Shown: positions 53,234 to 62,710, counted from the stretch's first letter. The stretch is DNA of 64,000 bases from Providencia rettgeri (GCF_001874625.1 NZ_CP017671.1:3596001-3660000), one strand, 5' to 3'. Program-made: numbers and translations. The notes: generated from the letters alone by a model not told the origin.

Positions 53234-53725
53234 ATGGAACAAGTCTATATTGCTGTAGGAAGTAACCTTGGTAAGCCACTACAACAGGCTCAGCAAGCTA
53301 TTGCAGCATTAGATGCGATCCCTAACAGTCGTGTCGTTTCAATCTCTTCTATTTATCGAACTAAGCCTTTAGGGCCACAGGATCAGCCAGATTTTCTCAA
53401 TCTGGCTGTATTACTAGAAACAGATCTCGAGCCCGAAGAGCTACTTGATCACACACAAAAAATCGAATTAGATCTTGGACGAGTGCGTAAAGAAGAACGT
53501 TGGGGTCCTCGCACTCTTGACCTTGATATCATGCTTTTTGGTAACCGAGTTATCCATACCCCCCGGTTAACCATTCCACATTACGGGCTAAAAGAGCGGG
53601 AATTTATGTTGTATCCGCTCAGTGAAATTGCCCCCACCCTAGTTTTTCCTGATGGCGAAACGCTTTTGGAAAGACTCACACAAGTTCCTCGCAATGGCCT
53701 GACGCTTTGGGACATTACCCCTTAA
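53234..53725 (+). CDS. folK: 6-hydroxymethyl-7,8-dihydropterin pyrophosphokinase
   Basis: HPPK of folate synthesis; it transfers pyrophosphate from ATP to hydroxymethyl-dihydropterin. The 163-residue protein (E. coli 159) begins MEQVYIAVGSNLGKP. The signature RWGPRTLDLDIMLFG holds the two magnesium-binding Asp residues. It starts 20 bp after pcnB on the same strand, with AGAGAG ahead of the ATG, so the pair is probably an operon as in E. coli. panB follows. Confidence 0.96.
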   Translation: MEQVYIAVGSNLGKPLQQAQQAIAALDAIPNSRVVSISSIYRTKPLGPQDQPDFLNLAVLLETDLEPEELLDHTQKIELDLGRVRKEERWGPRTLDLDIMLFGNRVIHTPRLTIPHYGLKEREFMLYPLSEIAPTLVFPDGETLLERLTQVPRNGLTLWDITP

Positions 53726-53783
53726 AGTGTGCAACCTCTTATGAGGTATGGTCGCAAGGAGATCATTTCCGGAGGTTATTATA

Positions 53784-54575
53784 ATGAAACCAATTTCTCT
53801 GGCTGATTTATGTCAGTTTAAACAAGACAAACGCAAGTTCGCAACCATGACAGCCTATGATGCTAGTTTTGCTCAATTATTTTATGAGCAAGGAATTCAA
53901 GTCATGCTCGTTGGCGACTCACTTGGCATGACTATTCAGGGCGAGTCTTCCACATTACCCGTTACCGTTGAACAAATTGCTTATCACACACGTTGTGTTC
54001 GTAAAGGGGCTCCAAACGCCTTTATCATCGCTGATATGCCTTTTATGAGCTACGCCACACCAGAACAAGCTTGTGCAAATGCCGCTATTTTAATGCAAGC
54101 AGGCGCCAATATGATAAAAATTGAAGGCGGCAGTTGGTTGTGTGACACCGTAAAAATGCTATGTGAACGCTCTGTTCCTGTTTGTGGCCATCTTGGTTTA
54201 ACACCACAAGCCGTCAATATACTCGGGGGCTATAAAGTCCAAGGGCGTGATGAAGTGACTGCTAATCAAGTCTTGAAAGATGCAATCGCCCTCGAAAATG
54301 CAGGAATGCAATTATTAGTACTTGAATGTGTTCCTACTTCATTAGCGAGTCATATCACTGAAGAATTGCTGCTCCCCGTTATTGGTATTGGCGCAGGAAA
54401 TGAAACTGATGGTCAGATTCTCGTTATGCATGATGCACTTGGTATTACAGCCCGCCCACCAAAATTCGCTAAAAACTTTTTAGCGCAAGCGGGTAATATC
54501 AATGATGCTATCCGCATGTATATTCAAGAAGTGGAAGATGGGATTTACCCAAGTGAAGCTCACTCCTTTTCCTAA
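53784..54575 (+). CDS. panB: 3-methyl-2-oxobutanoate hydroxymethyltransferase
   Basis: First committed step of pantothenate synthesis: methylenetetrahydrofolate plus ketoisovalerate gives ketopantoate. It is 263 residues, with [31 protein letters not shown] (metal Asp), KIEGG and [11 protein letters not shown]. The start at 53784 is chosen because GGAGG lies 8 nt upstream and MKPISLADL aligns with E. coli; the frame extends upstream to 53748 without support. It lies between folK and panC. The yad fimbrial genes found between folK and panB in E. coli are absent from this spot. Confidence 0.96.
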   Translation: MKPISLADLCQFKQDKRKFATMTAYDASFAQLFYEQGIQVMLVGDSLGMTIQGESSTLPVTVEQIAYHTRCVRKGAPNAFIIADMPFMSYATPEQACANAAILMQAGANMIKIEGGSWLCDTVKMLCERSVPVCGHLGLTPQAVNILGGYKVQGRDEVTANQVLKDAIALENAGMQLLVLECVPTSLASHITEELLLPVIGIGAGNETDGQILVMHDALGITARPPKFAKNFLAQAGNINDAIRMYIQEVEDGIYPSEAHSFS

Positions 54576-54606
54576 TTGACTACAAAAAACCATAAGGAAC
54601 ACACGT

Positions 54607-55470
54607 ATGCTTATCGTTGAAACGGCACTTATACTACGCCGTGAAATCCGTCGCTGGAAACAAGAAGGCAAACGTATTGCACTTGTGCCAACAATGGGCA
54701 ATTTGCATGATGGTCACTTAACACTCATTGACCAAGCTAAACAGCAAGCTGATATTGTTATTGCCAGTATCTTTGTTAACCCAATGCAATTTGATAGGCA
54801 GTCTGATTTAGCAAATTACCCGCGAACGTTGCAAGAAGACTGTGAGAAATTAAAACGTCTTGGTATCAATTTAGTTTTTGCACCTTCTCCTCTCGAATTT
54901 TACCCTGACGGGATGGAAAAGCAGACATATGTTGAAGTCCCTGAACTATCAACGATACTAGAAGGCGCAAGTCGTCCGGGGCATTTCCGTGGTGTCGCAA
55001 CTGTTATTACTAAGCTGTTCAACTTAGTACAACCTGATATTGCGCTGTTTGGTAAAAAAGATTATCAGCAATTACAATTGATTCGTAAATTAGTTAATGA
55101 TTTATCATTCGATACCCAAATCATCAGTATTCCAACAGTTAGAGCAAAAAATGGGCTAGCCTTAAGTTCTCGCAATAATAATTTATCTGCTGAAGAGCAA
55201 AAAATAGCCCCTCAGCTTTATCAAATTATGTTACAAGCCGGGCAAAAATTAGCAGAAACCCCTAGCATTGCAAATGACCTTGTCAATGAAATGGAAGAGT
55301 CTTTACGCCAAGCTGGTTTTACACCAGATGAGCTATTTATTCGTGATGCAGAAACCTTGTTACCCCTTAATGGGTCGAGTAAACGAGCCGTCATCCTGAT
55401 GGCAGCATGGTTAGGGCAGACTCGACTAATTGACAATTTGCAAGTTGACCTTCCCGTCGATATTGCATAG
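54607..55470 (+). CDS. panC: Pantothenate synthetase
   Basis: ATP-dependent condensation of pantoate and beta-alanine to pantothenate. The 287-residue protein has the HxGH motif in [13 protein letters not shown], the binding segment [19 protein letters not shown], the [13 protein letters not shown] segment, and the KMSKS-like [10 protein letters not shown]. coli PanC is 283 residues. It follows panB by 31 bp with AAGGAAC before the ATG, so the two are an operon. A 140-bp spacer with an ERIC-like hairpin separates it from panD. Confidence 0.96.
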   Translation: MLIVETALILRREIRRWKQEGKRIALVPTMGNLHDGHLTLIDQAKQQADIVIASIFVNPMQFDRQSDLANYPRTLQEDCEKLKRLGINLVFAPSPLEFYPDGMEKQTYVEVPELSTILEGASRPGHFRGVATVITKLFNLVQPDIALFGKKDYQQLQLIRKLVNDLSFDTQIISIPTVRAKNGLALSSRNNNLSAEEQKIAPQLYQIMLQAGQKLAETPSIANDLVNEMEESLRQAGFTPDELFIRDAETLLPLNGSSKRAVILMAAWLGQTRLIDNLQVDLPVDIA

Positions 55471-55519
55471 AAACAAAGTACTTATAACAATAAAACAACA
55501 CACTGCAATTACAGAGTTT

Positions 55520-55589
55520 ACAGCTAGGCGTTCAATAAACAAATCTCTAGGAGCCTAAGACTAGGGAGGGAGAACGCCAACAACGCTGT
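55520..55589. repeat. Short ERIC-derived hairpin between panC and panD
   Basis: 70-bp nested inverted repeat: ACAGC/GCTGT outside, GGCGTTC/GAACGCC next, and CTCTAG/CTAGGG (one G-U) inside. The pieces ACAGCTAGGCG, CTAGGAGC and GCCAACAACGCTGTG match parts of the ERIC elements elsewhere in the window, so it looks like an internally deleted copy. It may modulate panD expression in the panBC transcript. Confidence 0.7.
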
Positions 55590-55610
55590 GGGCCGAGTGA
55601 GGAAGAAAAA

Positions 55611-55991
55611 ATGTTAAGAAGAATGTTGCAAGGAAAACTACACCGCGTCACTGTTACTCAGGCTGACTTACACTACGAGGGCTCCTGTGCTATCGATCAA
55701 GACTTTATGGATGCAGCCGGTATCCTTGAATACGAAGCGATTGATATTTATAACGTTGATAACGGGGAACGCTTTTCAACTTACGCGATTTCAGGTGAAC
55801 GAGGTTCGAAGATTATCTCTGTGAATGGCGCGGCTGCACGTCGTGCCGCTGTTGGGGATAAACTTATTATTTGTTCTTATGTACAAATTGAAGATGAAGA
55901 TGCTCGCCTTCATAAGCCTAAAGTCGCTTACTTTGATGAAAATAACGTTATGAGTCGTGTGGCAAAAGCGGTACCCGTACAAGTGGCTTAA
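55611..55991 (+). CDS. panD: Aspartate 1-decarboxylase (pyruvoyl enzyme)
   Basis: Makes beta-alanine for pantothenate. It is 126 residues, the usual length. The proenzyme self-cleaves between Gly24 and Ser25 in [10 protein letters not shown] to form the pyruvoyl group. Other conserved parts are [28 protein letters not shown] and [19 protein letters not shown]. It starts 140 bp after panC, beyond an ERIC-like hairpin. In E. coli panC and panD are also near each other but separated by another gene. A terminator follows. Confidence 0.97.
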   Translation: MLRRMLQGKLHRVTVTQADLHYEGSCAIDQDFMDAAGILEYEAIDIYNVDNGERFSTYAISGERGSKIISVNGAAARRAAVGDKLIICSYVQIEDEDARLHKPKVAYFDENNVMSRVAKAVPVQVA

Positions 55992-55998
55992 CATAAGA

Positions 55999-56036
55999 CT
56001 AAAGCGTCATCATATTAATGGCGCTTTAGTTTATTC
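55999..56036. terminator. Terminator between panD and the fimbrial operon
   Basis: 9-bp stem ACTAAAGCG/CGCTTTAGT (55999-56007 with 56023-56031), followed by TTATTC on the plus strand. It lies between the convergent panD and the last fimbrial gene and could serve both. Confidence 0.75.
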
Positions 56037-56048
56037 AATATCTATTAT

Positions 56049-56588
56049 TTATTGGTAAGTCACGTCTATATCCATCGAAGCATTCGCGATACCAGGAGTA
56101 ACTACACTATCTGTTTGTACATAATACGATCTAAGTATAAGTGTTCTTTTTCCTTCAACGCCACTATATGATGCCAATATACTGCTATAAAATCCTATGG
56201 TTACACTGCTAGTTCCGAAATCCAATTCCGTCTTTATTCCGACCCCTTTAGCACTTCCAGGCAAAGGACTCAACATTAGTAATTCACGATCTCTACTAGA
56301 ATTATTTCCCCGAAAATTAAAGTAAATGGTAGCATCTTTATCGCAGTTAAAATCAATCCGCCAATCTACCTTTTTAGATTTCGTATTGATACCAGAACCA
56401 AAACCACTCCAACCAATTATGTTGTCACCAAGATTAACATTGAATGTTTTCGCAGATTGAACTGAACACGTGTTTGCAGATACTCGCCCTGTAATATTAA
56501 AAATAGCATCATAACTCATAGATTTTGTAGAAAAAAAGAGCAGTGCTATTGCAAAAACATAAGTCGCATATCTAATATTTTGATTCAT
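56049..56588 (-). CDS. Minor fimbrial subunit (pilin fold)
   Basis: 179 residues with a signal peptide ending near KSMSY (about residue 25), then an N-terminal donor-strand-like segment (AIFNITGRVSANTCSV). Two cysteines about 40 apart are typical of pilins, and the alternating C-terminal strand ends ASMDIDVTYQ with the usual penultimate aromatic region. It is the last gene of the chaperone-usher operon, starting 9 bp after the preceding stop codon. Probably a minor tip or terminator subunit; which one cannot be told. Confidence 0.85.
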   Translation of the reverse strand: MNQNIRYATYVFAIALLFFSTKSMSYDAIFNITGRVSANTCSVQSAKTFNVNLGDNIIGWSGFGSGINTKSKKVDWRIDFNCDKDATIYFNFRGNNSSRDRELLMLSPLPGSAKGVGIKTELDFGTSSVTIGFYSSILASYSGVEGKRTLILRSYYVQTDSVVTPGIANASMDIDVTYQ

Positions 56589-56597
56589 TGCTTTTCC

Positions 56598-57143
56598 TTA
56601 GTTATTTCGCACAACAAATGTAATAGAGGCATTTGCATCTCCTCCTGTTGCACTGTCTGCTAGTTGCTTATAACGTGCGCGCAATTGAACCGTATTCATT
56701 CCTGATGTTGTTCCCGCAAAACTAATTAATGTGCTCACTTCATTCGCATTTTTTTCTTCCCAACGCTTATTCTCTGGTGAATAAGCTTCAATTTGAATGG
56801 CCATTCCGCTTGCTGAACCAGCTGATTTATCTAACTCAAATAGTTTATTATCTAACTCGGCTGGCGTACCTTCTAATACACCGACCACTTGCCGCTTGTC
56901 CGGTGAACAATTAAACGCCAAATCAAATTCCACCCAATCAGTGACTGAATCGCGAGCAAAGTTACGCCCATTTCCCTCTAAAAACCAAGTCCCTAAATCA
57001 ATATTCTGTGCTGCAGAGAACACGGTACACGACTTAGCTTTGATTGAGCCGCTAAAATTCACCTTGATATATTCGTCCGCGACAAGAACATTCATATAGG
57101 TTAAAGAAAATAAAAAAACGAGCAAATTAATTATATAATTCAT
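56598..57143 (-). CDS. Minor fimbrial subunit (pilin fold)
   Basis: 181 residues from the ATG at 57143 (MNYIINLLVFLFSLTYMNVL, signal peptide cleaved near VLVA-DEY). This start is preferred to an ATG at 57200 because the signal peptide then begins at the N-terminus and AAGG lies upstream. Pilin features are the KVNFSGSIKAKSCTVF strand with the first Cys, a second Cys in LAFNCSPDKR, and a C-terminal NASITFVVRNN. It lies 16 bp after the adhesin-like gene. A homologue-like pairing with the next subunit suggests gene duplication. Confidence 0.85.
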   Translation of the reverse strand: MNYIINLLVFLFSLTYMNVLVADEYIKVNFSGSIKAKSCTVFSAAQNIDLGTWFLEGNGRNFARDSVTDWVEFDLAFNCSPDKRQVVGVLEGTPAELDNKLFELDKSAGSASGMAIQIEAYSPENKRWEEKNANEVSTLISFAGTTSGMNTVQLRARYKQLADSATGGDANASITFVVRNN

Positions 57144-57159
57144 TGATAATTTACCTTTT

Positions 57160-58182
57160 CTATTTATACACAAGGGTAACCGTGACCTGTGCATTACCAT
57201 TAGTCGCTTTCACTTCATTAGACGTTTTGACGTACTTGAATTCAAATGTCTTTGTAATAATCGGGCTTAGACTCGTTTTATCTAGCAGAGAATATACATA
57301 ACTATTAGATAATGAGCGATCTCCCCCCAACCTCAACGGAGATGACTTCCCAGATTCATATACACGTACAGCAAATCCTGGGTTCTCATTGTTATTTTCC
57401 AAATAAATGATATCTGTATTGATGTTACTGGGGTGCAAATTATCTGCGATCGTATAGGCAACAGACATTATTTTTGGACAATTAATCGTGATCGACTGCT
57501 GAGCATGACCAAAAGTATCACCTATATTAAGTGAACGAACTTTAGCAATATCGTGAACTCCAAGATCAACAGATTGACGAACAGATGAAATAGAGCAAGT
57601 ACGCTGTGCCCATGAAATTAAAGTTGATGCAGGTAATATTTCGCCAACTGATGATATCCAATTCATATCACCAGTGCATTGCACTTTAATTGTGCTAAAA
57701 TGTGTAGCAACTTTTTCTGACCCTTCAATATCCCCTTGAACCGTTTTGATATACATCATCCGCGTTTCAAGTTGTAGTGCCGATGAGCCATCAACTGCAT
57801 TAATTTCGCTATTACTTCCCGTTAATGGATACCATTGACTCGTTCCTTTTTGCCTTACACCAACCACATAACCAACACCATCAATCCCAGTACTAAAAAC
57901 AGGGTAACTACCTGAACCATCATTAATAGTCATTCCGGTCGGCTGACTATTAGCTTGTAACATAAATTTAAAATTTCCCGCATTTTCTGCAACACATAAT
58001 TCATGGTTAGCGCTAGGTTCAAATTGCTTCCATCCATTACCGAGTATAGATTCACGGGGAAGTTTATGTGCCGCTGAATCAATTTCTAAATCCCCTAAAT
58101 TGACACGAAATTGCCCAATACTGCATGCACTAAATGAAAACAATGTAATACCAATCGAAGTAATAATCTGTTTTATATTCAT
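57160..58182 (-). CDS. Two-domain fimbrial tip adhesin candidate
   Basis: 340 residues, about twice pilin length, with a signal peptide (cleavage near SFSACS, about residue 20). The N-terminal half (20-185) matches no motif I recognise and would be the receptor-binding lectin domain. The C-terminal half (about 190-340) is pilin-like, with Cys in QRTCSISSVR and INCPKI and a final QVTVTLVYK strand. The layout equals FimH/MrpH-type adhesins, which sit at the fibre tip. It starts 15 bp after the usher stop codon. Receptor unknown. Confidence 0.85.
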   Translation of the reverse strand: MNIKQIITSIGITLFSFSACSIGQFRVNLGDLEIDSAAHKLPRESILGNGWKQFEPSANHELCVAENAGNFKFMLQANSQPTGMTINDGSGSYPVFSTGIDGVGYVVGVRQKGTSQWYPLTGSNSEINAVDGSSALQLETRMMYIKTVQGDIEGSEKVATHFSTIKVQCTGDMNWISSVGEILPASTLISWAQRTCSISSVRQSVDLGVHDIAKVRSLNIGDTFGHAQQSITINCPKIMSVAYTIADNLHPSNINTDIIYLENNNENPGFAVRVYESGKSSPLRLGGDRSLSNSYVYSLLDKTSLSPIITKTFEFKYVKTSNEVKATNGNAQVTVTLVYK

Positions 58183-58197
58183 ATTAAAAACCTATTC

Positions 58198-60780
58198 TCA
58201 GTGGCAATTAACAGGCAATATAGGTAAATGCTGTTTTAATTGTTCCGCGGTTAATTGGTATTCTGCAATGCATTGTTCTTGTAAACTTTTACCCCATTTT
58301 ATCTGTAATTGCCCTTGTTCCGGCATTCCACTGAGATAAACATCACCATTATCGCCCACAATACCTGTACTTATATTTTGATCATCACTTTGAGAGAATT
58401 GTGCCATTGCACCAAAAGGCACAGGTTTGCCATTATGCGTTACAGTAAATAATAGTCTGTAACCCACATGCGTTTGATAACTTGCCAGAATCGCTGCACC
58501 TTTCGTTGGTACGACACTCACGGTATTCGTTTTTAATTCAACATTATCTGGTAATGAATCTATGTTGAGCGTAATTTCATTTTTCGTATAAGGGTTTAAA
58601 TAAGGAATAATTGCATAACCACGAGAGTCCGTTGAAATATTTGCTCGGTTTGAAACTTGTACATTTTTCGCCCCAGGAGCACGGACAATAGCAAAAGTAT
58701 CATTGATTGGCTGAGACAATGTGATTCCATGTGGATGAGCGACAACGGCCCCCGTTAGACCATAGTTCGCTCGTTGTGAATATTTATCATATCCATAAGC
58801 CGCATTTGCAACCCCATAGCTTCCCCGATAAGATGCTGATGCATTTCCGCTCGCACGTGTTTCTTTATTCCCATAGGATTGTTGAATAGCATAATTAAAA
58901 TTATTACTCTCACCTAAAGTACCACTTATCCCCATCATTGCATCCGTATTACCACTGTTATCAGCTGTAACGCTGCTGTTTATCGATGTGTAGTTGCCTG
59001 ATGAATCATTCAAAGGAATAGTCATTGAAAAAGAAAAATAGTTATCCGCTTTACGTTGATAAGCACTATCAGTATAACTGTAGCTAAAATTGTAAGTGAT
59101 CCCGCCAATATTATTATTATAACCTGCATTCAATGAGCGTTCTTTACCTGAACGGTTCCAATAATCTTGCTGATAACTCGAAAAATAGACATTACCGAAT
59201 TCATTTAGTGATTGGTTAAGCGAAACCTGAAAACGATTTTTTTTATTATTACGATAGATTTTAGGCTGATTGCTATTTGCTTCACTAAATGTATAAAACC
59301 CTTCAGTTGAATAACGATAGTTTGCTAACGTTACTGAAGTACCTGTAGACGTGACATTTTTAGAATATTGAAAACGATATGACTGCCCGCTATCAGTATT
59401 GTCTTTCCCTAATAAGTTTTGGCTATTAGCTTGTGTTATATCTGCCGATAATGCCCCAAAACTTCCTAAGTTAATCCCCATTCCTGCCGCATAAGACTGG
59501 TAGTTTTTGGATAATAAAGTCCCTGCATACCCCGTAATACTTTTGGGTAATCCATAAATAAATGTACTTTGCAAAAAGTTTGGCTCAACCTCACCTGAAG
59601 TATTAGACTTATATTTCCCTCCAGTTAGTGAATATTTGAGCTGTCCTTCACGTTGCATTATGGCAATTGATGAAAAAGGAACTACAAATGAACGTTCAGA
59701 ACCATCTGCTTCTTTAATCAAAACAGTCAAATCACCGCTGGTTCCTGTTGGGTATAAATCATCAATTTCAAATGCTCCGGGCGAAACATAAGATTGGTAA
59801 ATAACATAGTTATTTTGTTTAACTGTAACTTCTGCATTACTTTGTGCTATACCACGAATAACGGGTGCAAATCCCCTCATTGAACTAGGTAGCATAGATT
59901 CATCACTTCGTAACTGTACGCCTCGAAATTGAAATCCTTCAAATATTTCACTTGGTGTAGCAGTATCACCTATTGTTAATTGTGATTTTAAATAATTAAT
60001 TCCTCTTTCTAAACTGGTTTCAATGTTCTCCCACTCACGCTTCCCATTATTATCTGTATAGGTTGAGTAGTTTTTTAAACGCCACGGACCTAGGTTTCCA
60101 GTACTTCGCAAATTAAAGTAATGAGAATTGGAGTCTTTAGACTTATTGCGGCTCCAATTATTTGAACCACTATAATAATAATTTAAGACCAAAGCGGGAA
60201 CACCGTTTTCCCACTGACTTGTTGGCACAGTACCTAATGCTTGCTTGTCCATCGCAATTTGAGGGATCGAAATATTTAACTTTTGTTGATTCAATTCCAA
60301 TATAGATTTTGCATCAGGTATATATTCGCTGATAGGAACAATTTCTTGTTTCTCAGGAAGAGCTTTTAACGCAGGAATCGCATCAACTTTAACACCCCAA
60401 AGTGCTAATTCTTCTTTCGTTAATAGGGGAATTAGCTGATTTGACGACTTATCCTTAATGAACTCAACGACCTTCGATTCCATTAAAATACCATTTACAA
60501 TTACATCAACATGGTATTCCCCTGCAAGCTGGCCACCCGGATTAGCAAATTGATTTAAATTCGGTAAATCTGCAATATTTTGACCATCAACCACACTTAA
60601 TGAGCTTGGGCTAAAATAGTCATCAGCAAATGCATAATTAACATTCATACCAGTGAAAATAATTGCAGCCACTGCCTGACATACTTTCTTTAACCGAAAA
60701 TACATTACCCAATTATGCGAACAGGTTATAGCATTAGCACAACAAATTGATAAGAGTTGTTTTCTTGGAATACAACGCAT
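58198..60780 (-). CDS. Fimbrial outer-membrane usher protein
   Basis: 860-residue FimD/PapC-family usher that recruits chaperone-subunit complexes and extrudes the fibre. A long signal region (about 1-52, ending NYAFA) precedes the N-terminal periplasmic domain (GEYHVDVIVNG). Next come the 24-strand barrel with the plug domain (VIRGIAQSNAEVTVKQNNYVI) and two C-terminal domains (IPYLNPYTKNEITLNIDSLP, GNVELKTN-like region). The terminal Cys pair (Cys in LQEQCIAEY and LPVNCH) is typical. The ATG at 60780 has GGAAGA upstream; an ATG at 60705 is an alternative. It follows the chaperone gene by 21 bp. Confidence 0.95.
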   Translation of the reverse strand: MRCIPRKQLLSICCANAITCSHNWVMYFRLKKVCQAVAAIIFTGMNVNYAFADDYFSPSSLSVVDGQNIADLPNLNQFANPGGQLAGEYHVDVIVNGILMESKVVEFIKDKSSNQLIPLLTKEELALWGVKVDAIPALKALPEKQEIVPISEYIPDAKSILELNQQKLNISIPQIAMDKQALGTVPTSQWENGVPALVLNYYYSGSNNWSRNKSKDSNSHYFNLRSTGNLGPWRLKNYSTYTDNNGKREWENIETSLERGINYLKSQLTIGDTATPSEIFEGFQFRGVQLRSDESMLPSSMRGFAPVIRGIAQSNAEVTVKQNNYVIYQSYVSPGAFEIDDLYPTGTSGDLTVLIKEADGSERSFVVPFSSIAIMQREGQLKYSLTGGKYKSNTSGEVEPNFLQSTFIYGLPKSITGYAGTLLSKNYQSYAAGMGINLGSFGALSADITQANSQNLLGKDNTDSGQSYRFQYSKNVTSTGTSVTLANYRYSTEGFYTFSEANSNQPKIYRNNKKNRFQVSLNQSLNEFGNVYFSSYQQDYWNRSGKERSLNAGYNNNIGGITYNFSYSYTDSAYQRKADNYFSFSMTIPLNDSSGNYTSINSSVTADNSGNTDAMMGISGTLGESNNFNYAIQQSYGNKETRASGNASASYRGSYGVANAAYGYDKYSQRANYGLTGAVVAHPHGITLSQPINDTFAIVRAPGAKNVQVSNRANISTDSRGYAIIPYLNPYTKNEITLNIDSLPDNVELKTNTVSVVPTKGAAILASYQTHVGYRLLFTVTHNGKPVPFGAMAQFSQSDDQNISTGIVGDNGDVYLSGMPEQGQLQIKWGKSLQEQCIAEYQLTAEQLKQHLPILPVNCH

Positions 60781-60801
60781 AATGTATATTCTTCCAACGA
60801 A

Positions 60802-61479
60802 TTATTTTAATGTCTGAGTTTTTGTTTTTGTTATCGTTCCATGATCATTAACAGCACTCCAAGTCACCTGATTTGCTTGGATTTCTGAAATATTCCAAGT
60901 TGCTTCTCCCATTGGAGGCACCATGCCAGGATCAGTAATTTTTTTATTGCCAATTTTTAGTTCACCAAATGACACATAATAAGGTGTTGGGTTTTTAGAT
61001 TTTAAGCTATTTCCTTTCTTTTCAAAGGTGAGCTTTTCATAGGCAGTAAATGCATCTGCTGTTGGTAAATCCACTGGGCGATAAATTAACTTAATTTTAT
61101 TATTAATTGAGATAGTTAAATTATTTGTTGCATTAGGGTCAGACGGCGGTATTGATTTAACATTTAACCAATAAATAGACTCTTTATCTGATGGTAATTT
61201 AGGATCCGTTAATACAATTCGAATTGCATTTACTGATTCAGGCTCAATACGAAAAAGAGGCGGTGTTACTGTAAATGGTATTTTCTGTTTTTCACTATCA
61301 TCAAAACTATTCACCCACGACTGAACAAGAAAAGGGATTTTTTCATCGTTCCGAACTGATATAGAGGCTTCTTTTTTATTACCTTCATAAATGACGCGCG
61401 TACCACCTAAAACCACACTAGCATTTACGTTAACTGCTGTCATACATAGAAGTACTAGCAAAATAAGAGATTTTTTCAA
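60802..61479 (-). CDS. Periplasmic fimbrial chaperone
   Basis: 225-residue PapD-family chaperone that donates its G1 strand to pilins. It has a signal peptide (1-20, ending VNVNA). The first Ig domain shows GGTRVIYEGNKKEASISVRN, which holds the anchoring Arg, and FRIEPESVNAIRIVL, the G1 strand. YWLNVKSIPPSD is the family signature. The second domain follows (KLIYRPVDLPT). It lies between the major pilin and usher genes. A hairpin with U-run upstream (61493-61517) may limit its expression relative to the pilin. Confidence 0.95.
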   Translation of the reverse strand: MKKSLILLVLLCMTAVNVNASVVLGGTRVIYEGNKKEASISVRNDEKIPFLVQSWVNSFDDSEKQKIPFTVTPPLFRIEPESVNAIRIVLTDPKLPSDKESIYWLNVKSIPPSDPNATNNLTISINNKIKLIYRPVDLPTADAFTAYEKLTFEKKGNSLKSKNPTPYYVSFGELKIGNKKITDPGMVPPMGEATWNISEIQANQVTWSAVNDHGTITKTKTQTLK

Positions 61480-61492
61480 AATTTTCCCCTAT

Positions 61493-61517
61493 CAAAAAGA
61501 GGGAACAATCGTTCCCT
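61493..61517 (-). terminator. Partial terminator between major pilin and chaperone genes
   Basis: 7-bp stem AGGGAAC/GTTCCCT with a GATT loop, followed on the minus strand by CTTTTT. It lies 12 bp past the pilin stop codon and inside the operon. Such leaky terminators are common after major fimbrial genes and keep pilin mRNA in excess; that role is inferred here. Confidence 0.78.
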
Positions 61518-61528
61518 AATTAAGTTAA

Positions 61529-62074
61529 TTATTGGTTGTATTGAATAGTTACTGTGACATCAGCATTCGCTTTACCTGCTGTAACTTCATTCGCAGTTGT
61601 AACGTAGCGTGCGTAATAGATTTTCTCACCGCCATTACTCGTTAAATCAATACCATCAGCTTCAGTGTCTGGAGTATAAAAATTTGTTCCATTTACATCA
61701 CCAGAAATACCAATACCAACACCTGTTGCTTCACTAACCGCATATAGTTTGTTGTCATCAGCATGTGCCGTCCCACCGAAAGTAACTCGTGCCCGAGTTA
61801 ATGTTGCAGGGCAGCCACTTAAGCCTATTGTTAAAGGAACAGCTTCTGTTAATTCACCGATTTTATCAAAGGTATTTGTCATCCAAGTACCCAGTTGCAC
61901 AGTACCTTCATTTTTATTTGTATTATTAACTTCAATAGTGCAAGTTGTATCAATAAATTGCCCTTTAAAATTTATCGTACCTCTAGCATTACCACTATCA
62001 ACCGCTGCATGTGCCATGCCCGATAATGACACAATAATAATTGATGTCATTAATACAGATTTTTTTAAAATCAT
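61529..62074 (-). CDS. Major fimbrial subunit (pilin)
   Basis: 181 residues with a signal peptide (1-23, cleavage after MAHA). The mature N-terminal strand is GNARGTINFKGQFIDTTC, with Cys45 paired to Cys88 (LSGCPATL). The C-terminal strand ANADVTVTIQYNQ is typical of FimA/SmfA/MrpA-type major pilins. Being first in the operon and followed by an internal terminator supports the major-subunit call. No fim/mrp-type recombinase gene is next to it, so phase variation by DNA inversion is not indicated. Confidence 0.92.
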   Translation of the reverse strand: MILKKSVLMTSIIIVSLSGMAHAAVDSGNARGTINFKGQFIDTTCTIEVNNTNKNEGTVQLGTWMTNTFDKIGELTEAVPLTIGLSGCPATLTRARVTFGGTAHADDNKLYAVSEATGVGIGISGDVNGTNFYTPDTEADGIDLTSNGGEKIYYARYVTTANEVTAGKANADVTVTIQYNQ

Positions 62075-62539
62075 ATAAACCTCTTATATACCAGTAAATA
62101 ATTATTAATTATGTACAAGACTAGTAGTTAAATTACTTTTAAATACTTAATACCCCATATATTTAATTCACAAAAAGTATATTAGCTTTTTTAGATAAAA
62201 TCCATATTAAGAGTAAACTCGCAAATTTAATTTAAGGAAAGAATTAAATCCATAATTAAACTTATTGACAATGATCATTTAGAGAAATATATCAAAAAAT
62301 AAAGAAAAACCATTTGTTAACGATAACAAAACAAGCTAATTAAGTTAAAATATAATTATAACCAGCTATAACAACTACTTTGTCTACTTATAATAAGCAC
62401 GAGTTAATAATATAAATACTTTAATTGTATTTTGAGTCTTTAACTCTAAATTTTAATTACATCAGAGATAAATAACTATATATTTTGAAGGGGGTGTTAT
62501 AAATAACCGTTTATTTATTGAAAAAAGCTATAGATTTAG

Positions 62540-62555
62540 TTCGGAATATTCCGAA
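62540..62555. promoter_or_regulatory. Perfect 16-bp palindrome TTCGGAATATTCCGAA
   Basis: The sequence is its own reverse complement over 16 bases and is the only GC-rich dyad in this AT-rich intergenic region. It lies about 465 bp upstream of the major pilin start. A dimeric regulator site is plausible; the protein is unknown. Confidence 0.5.
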
Positions 62556-62710
62556 TGAGATGTTATAAACCTTGCAGTTTCCCAATAAAACTATTTCATA
62601 TGTAAATAATCGCTAAATTTATTCCAAAATTTATACTACCAAACTTAATCTCTAATAAACTAAGTATTTTTACCAGTTAATTTAATTTTAAATCACCTGC
62701 GTATTTATAC

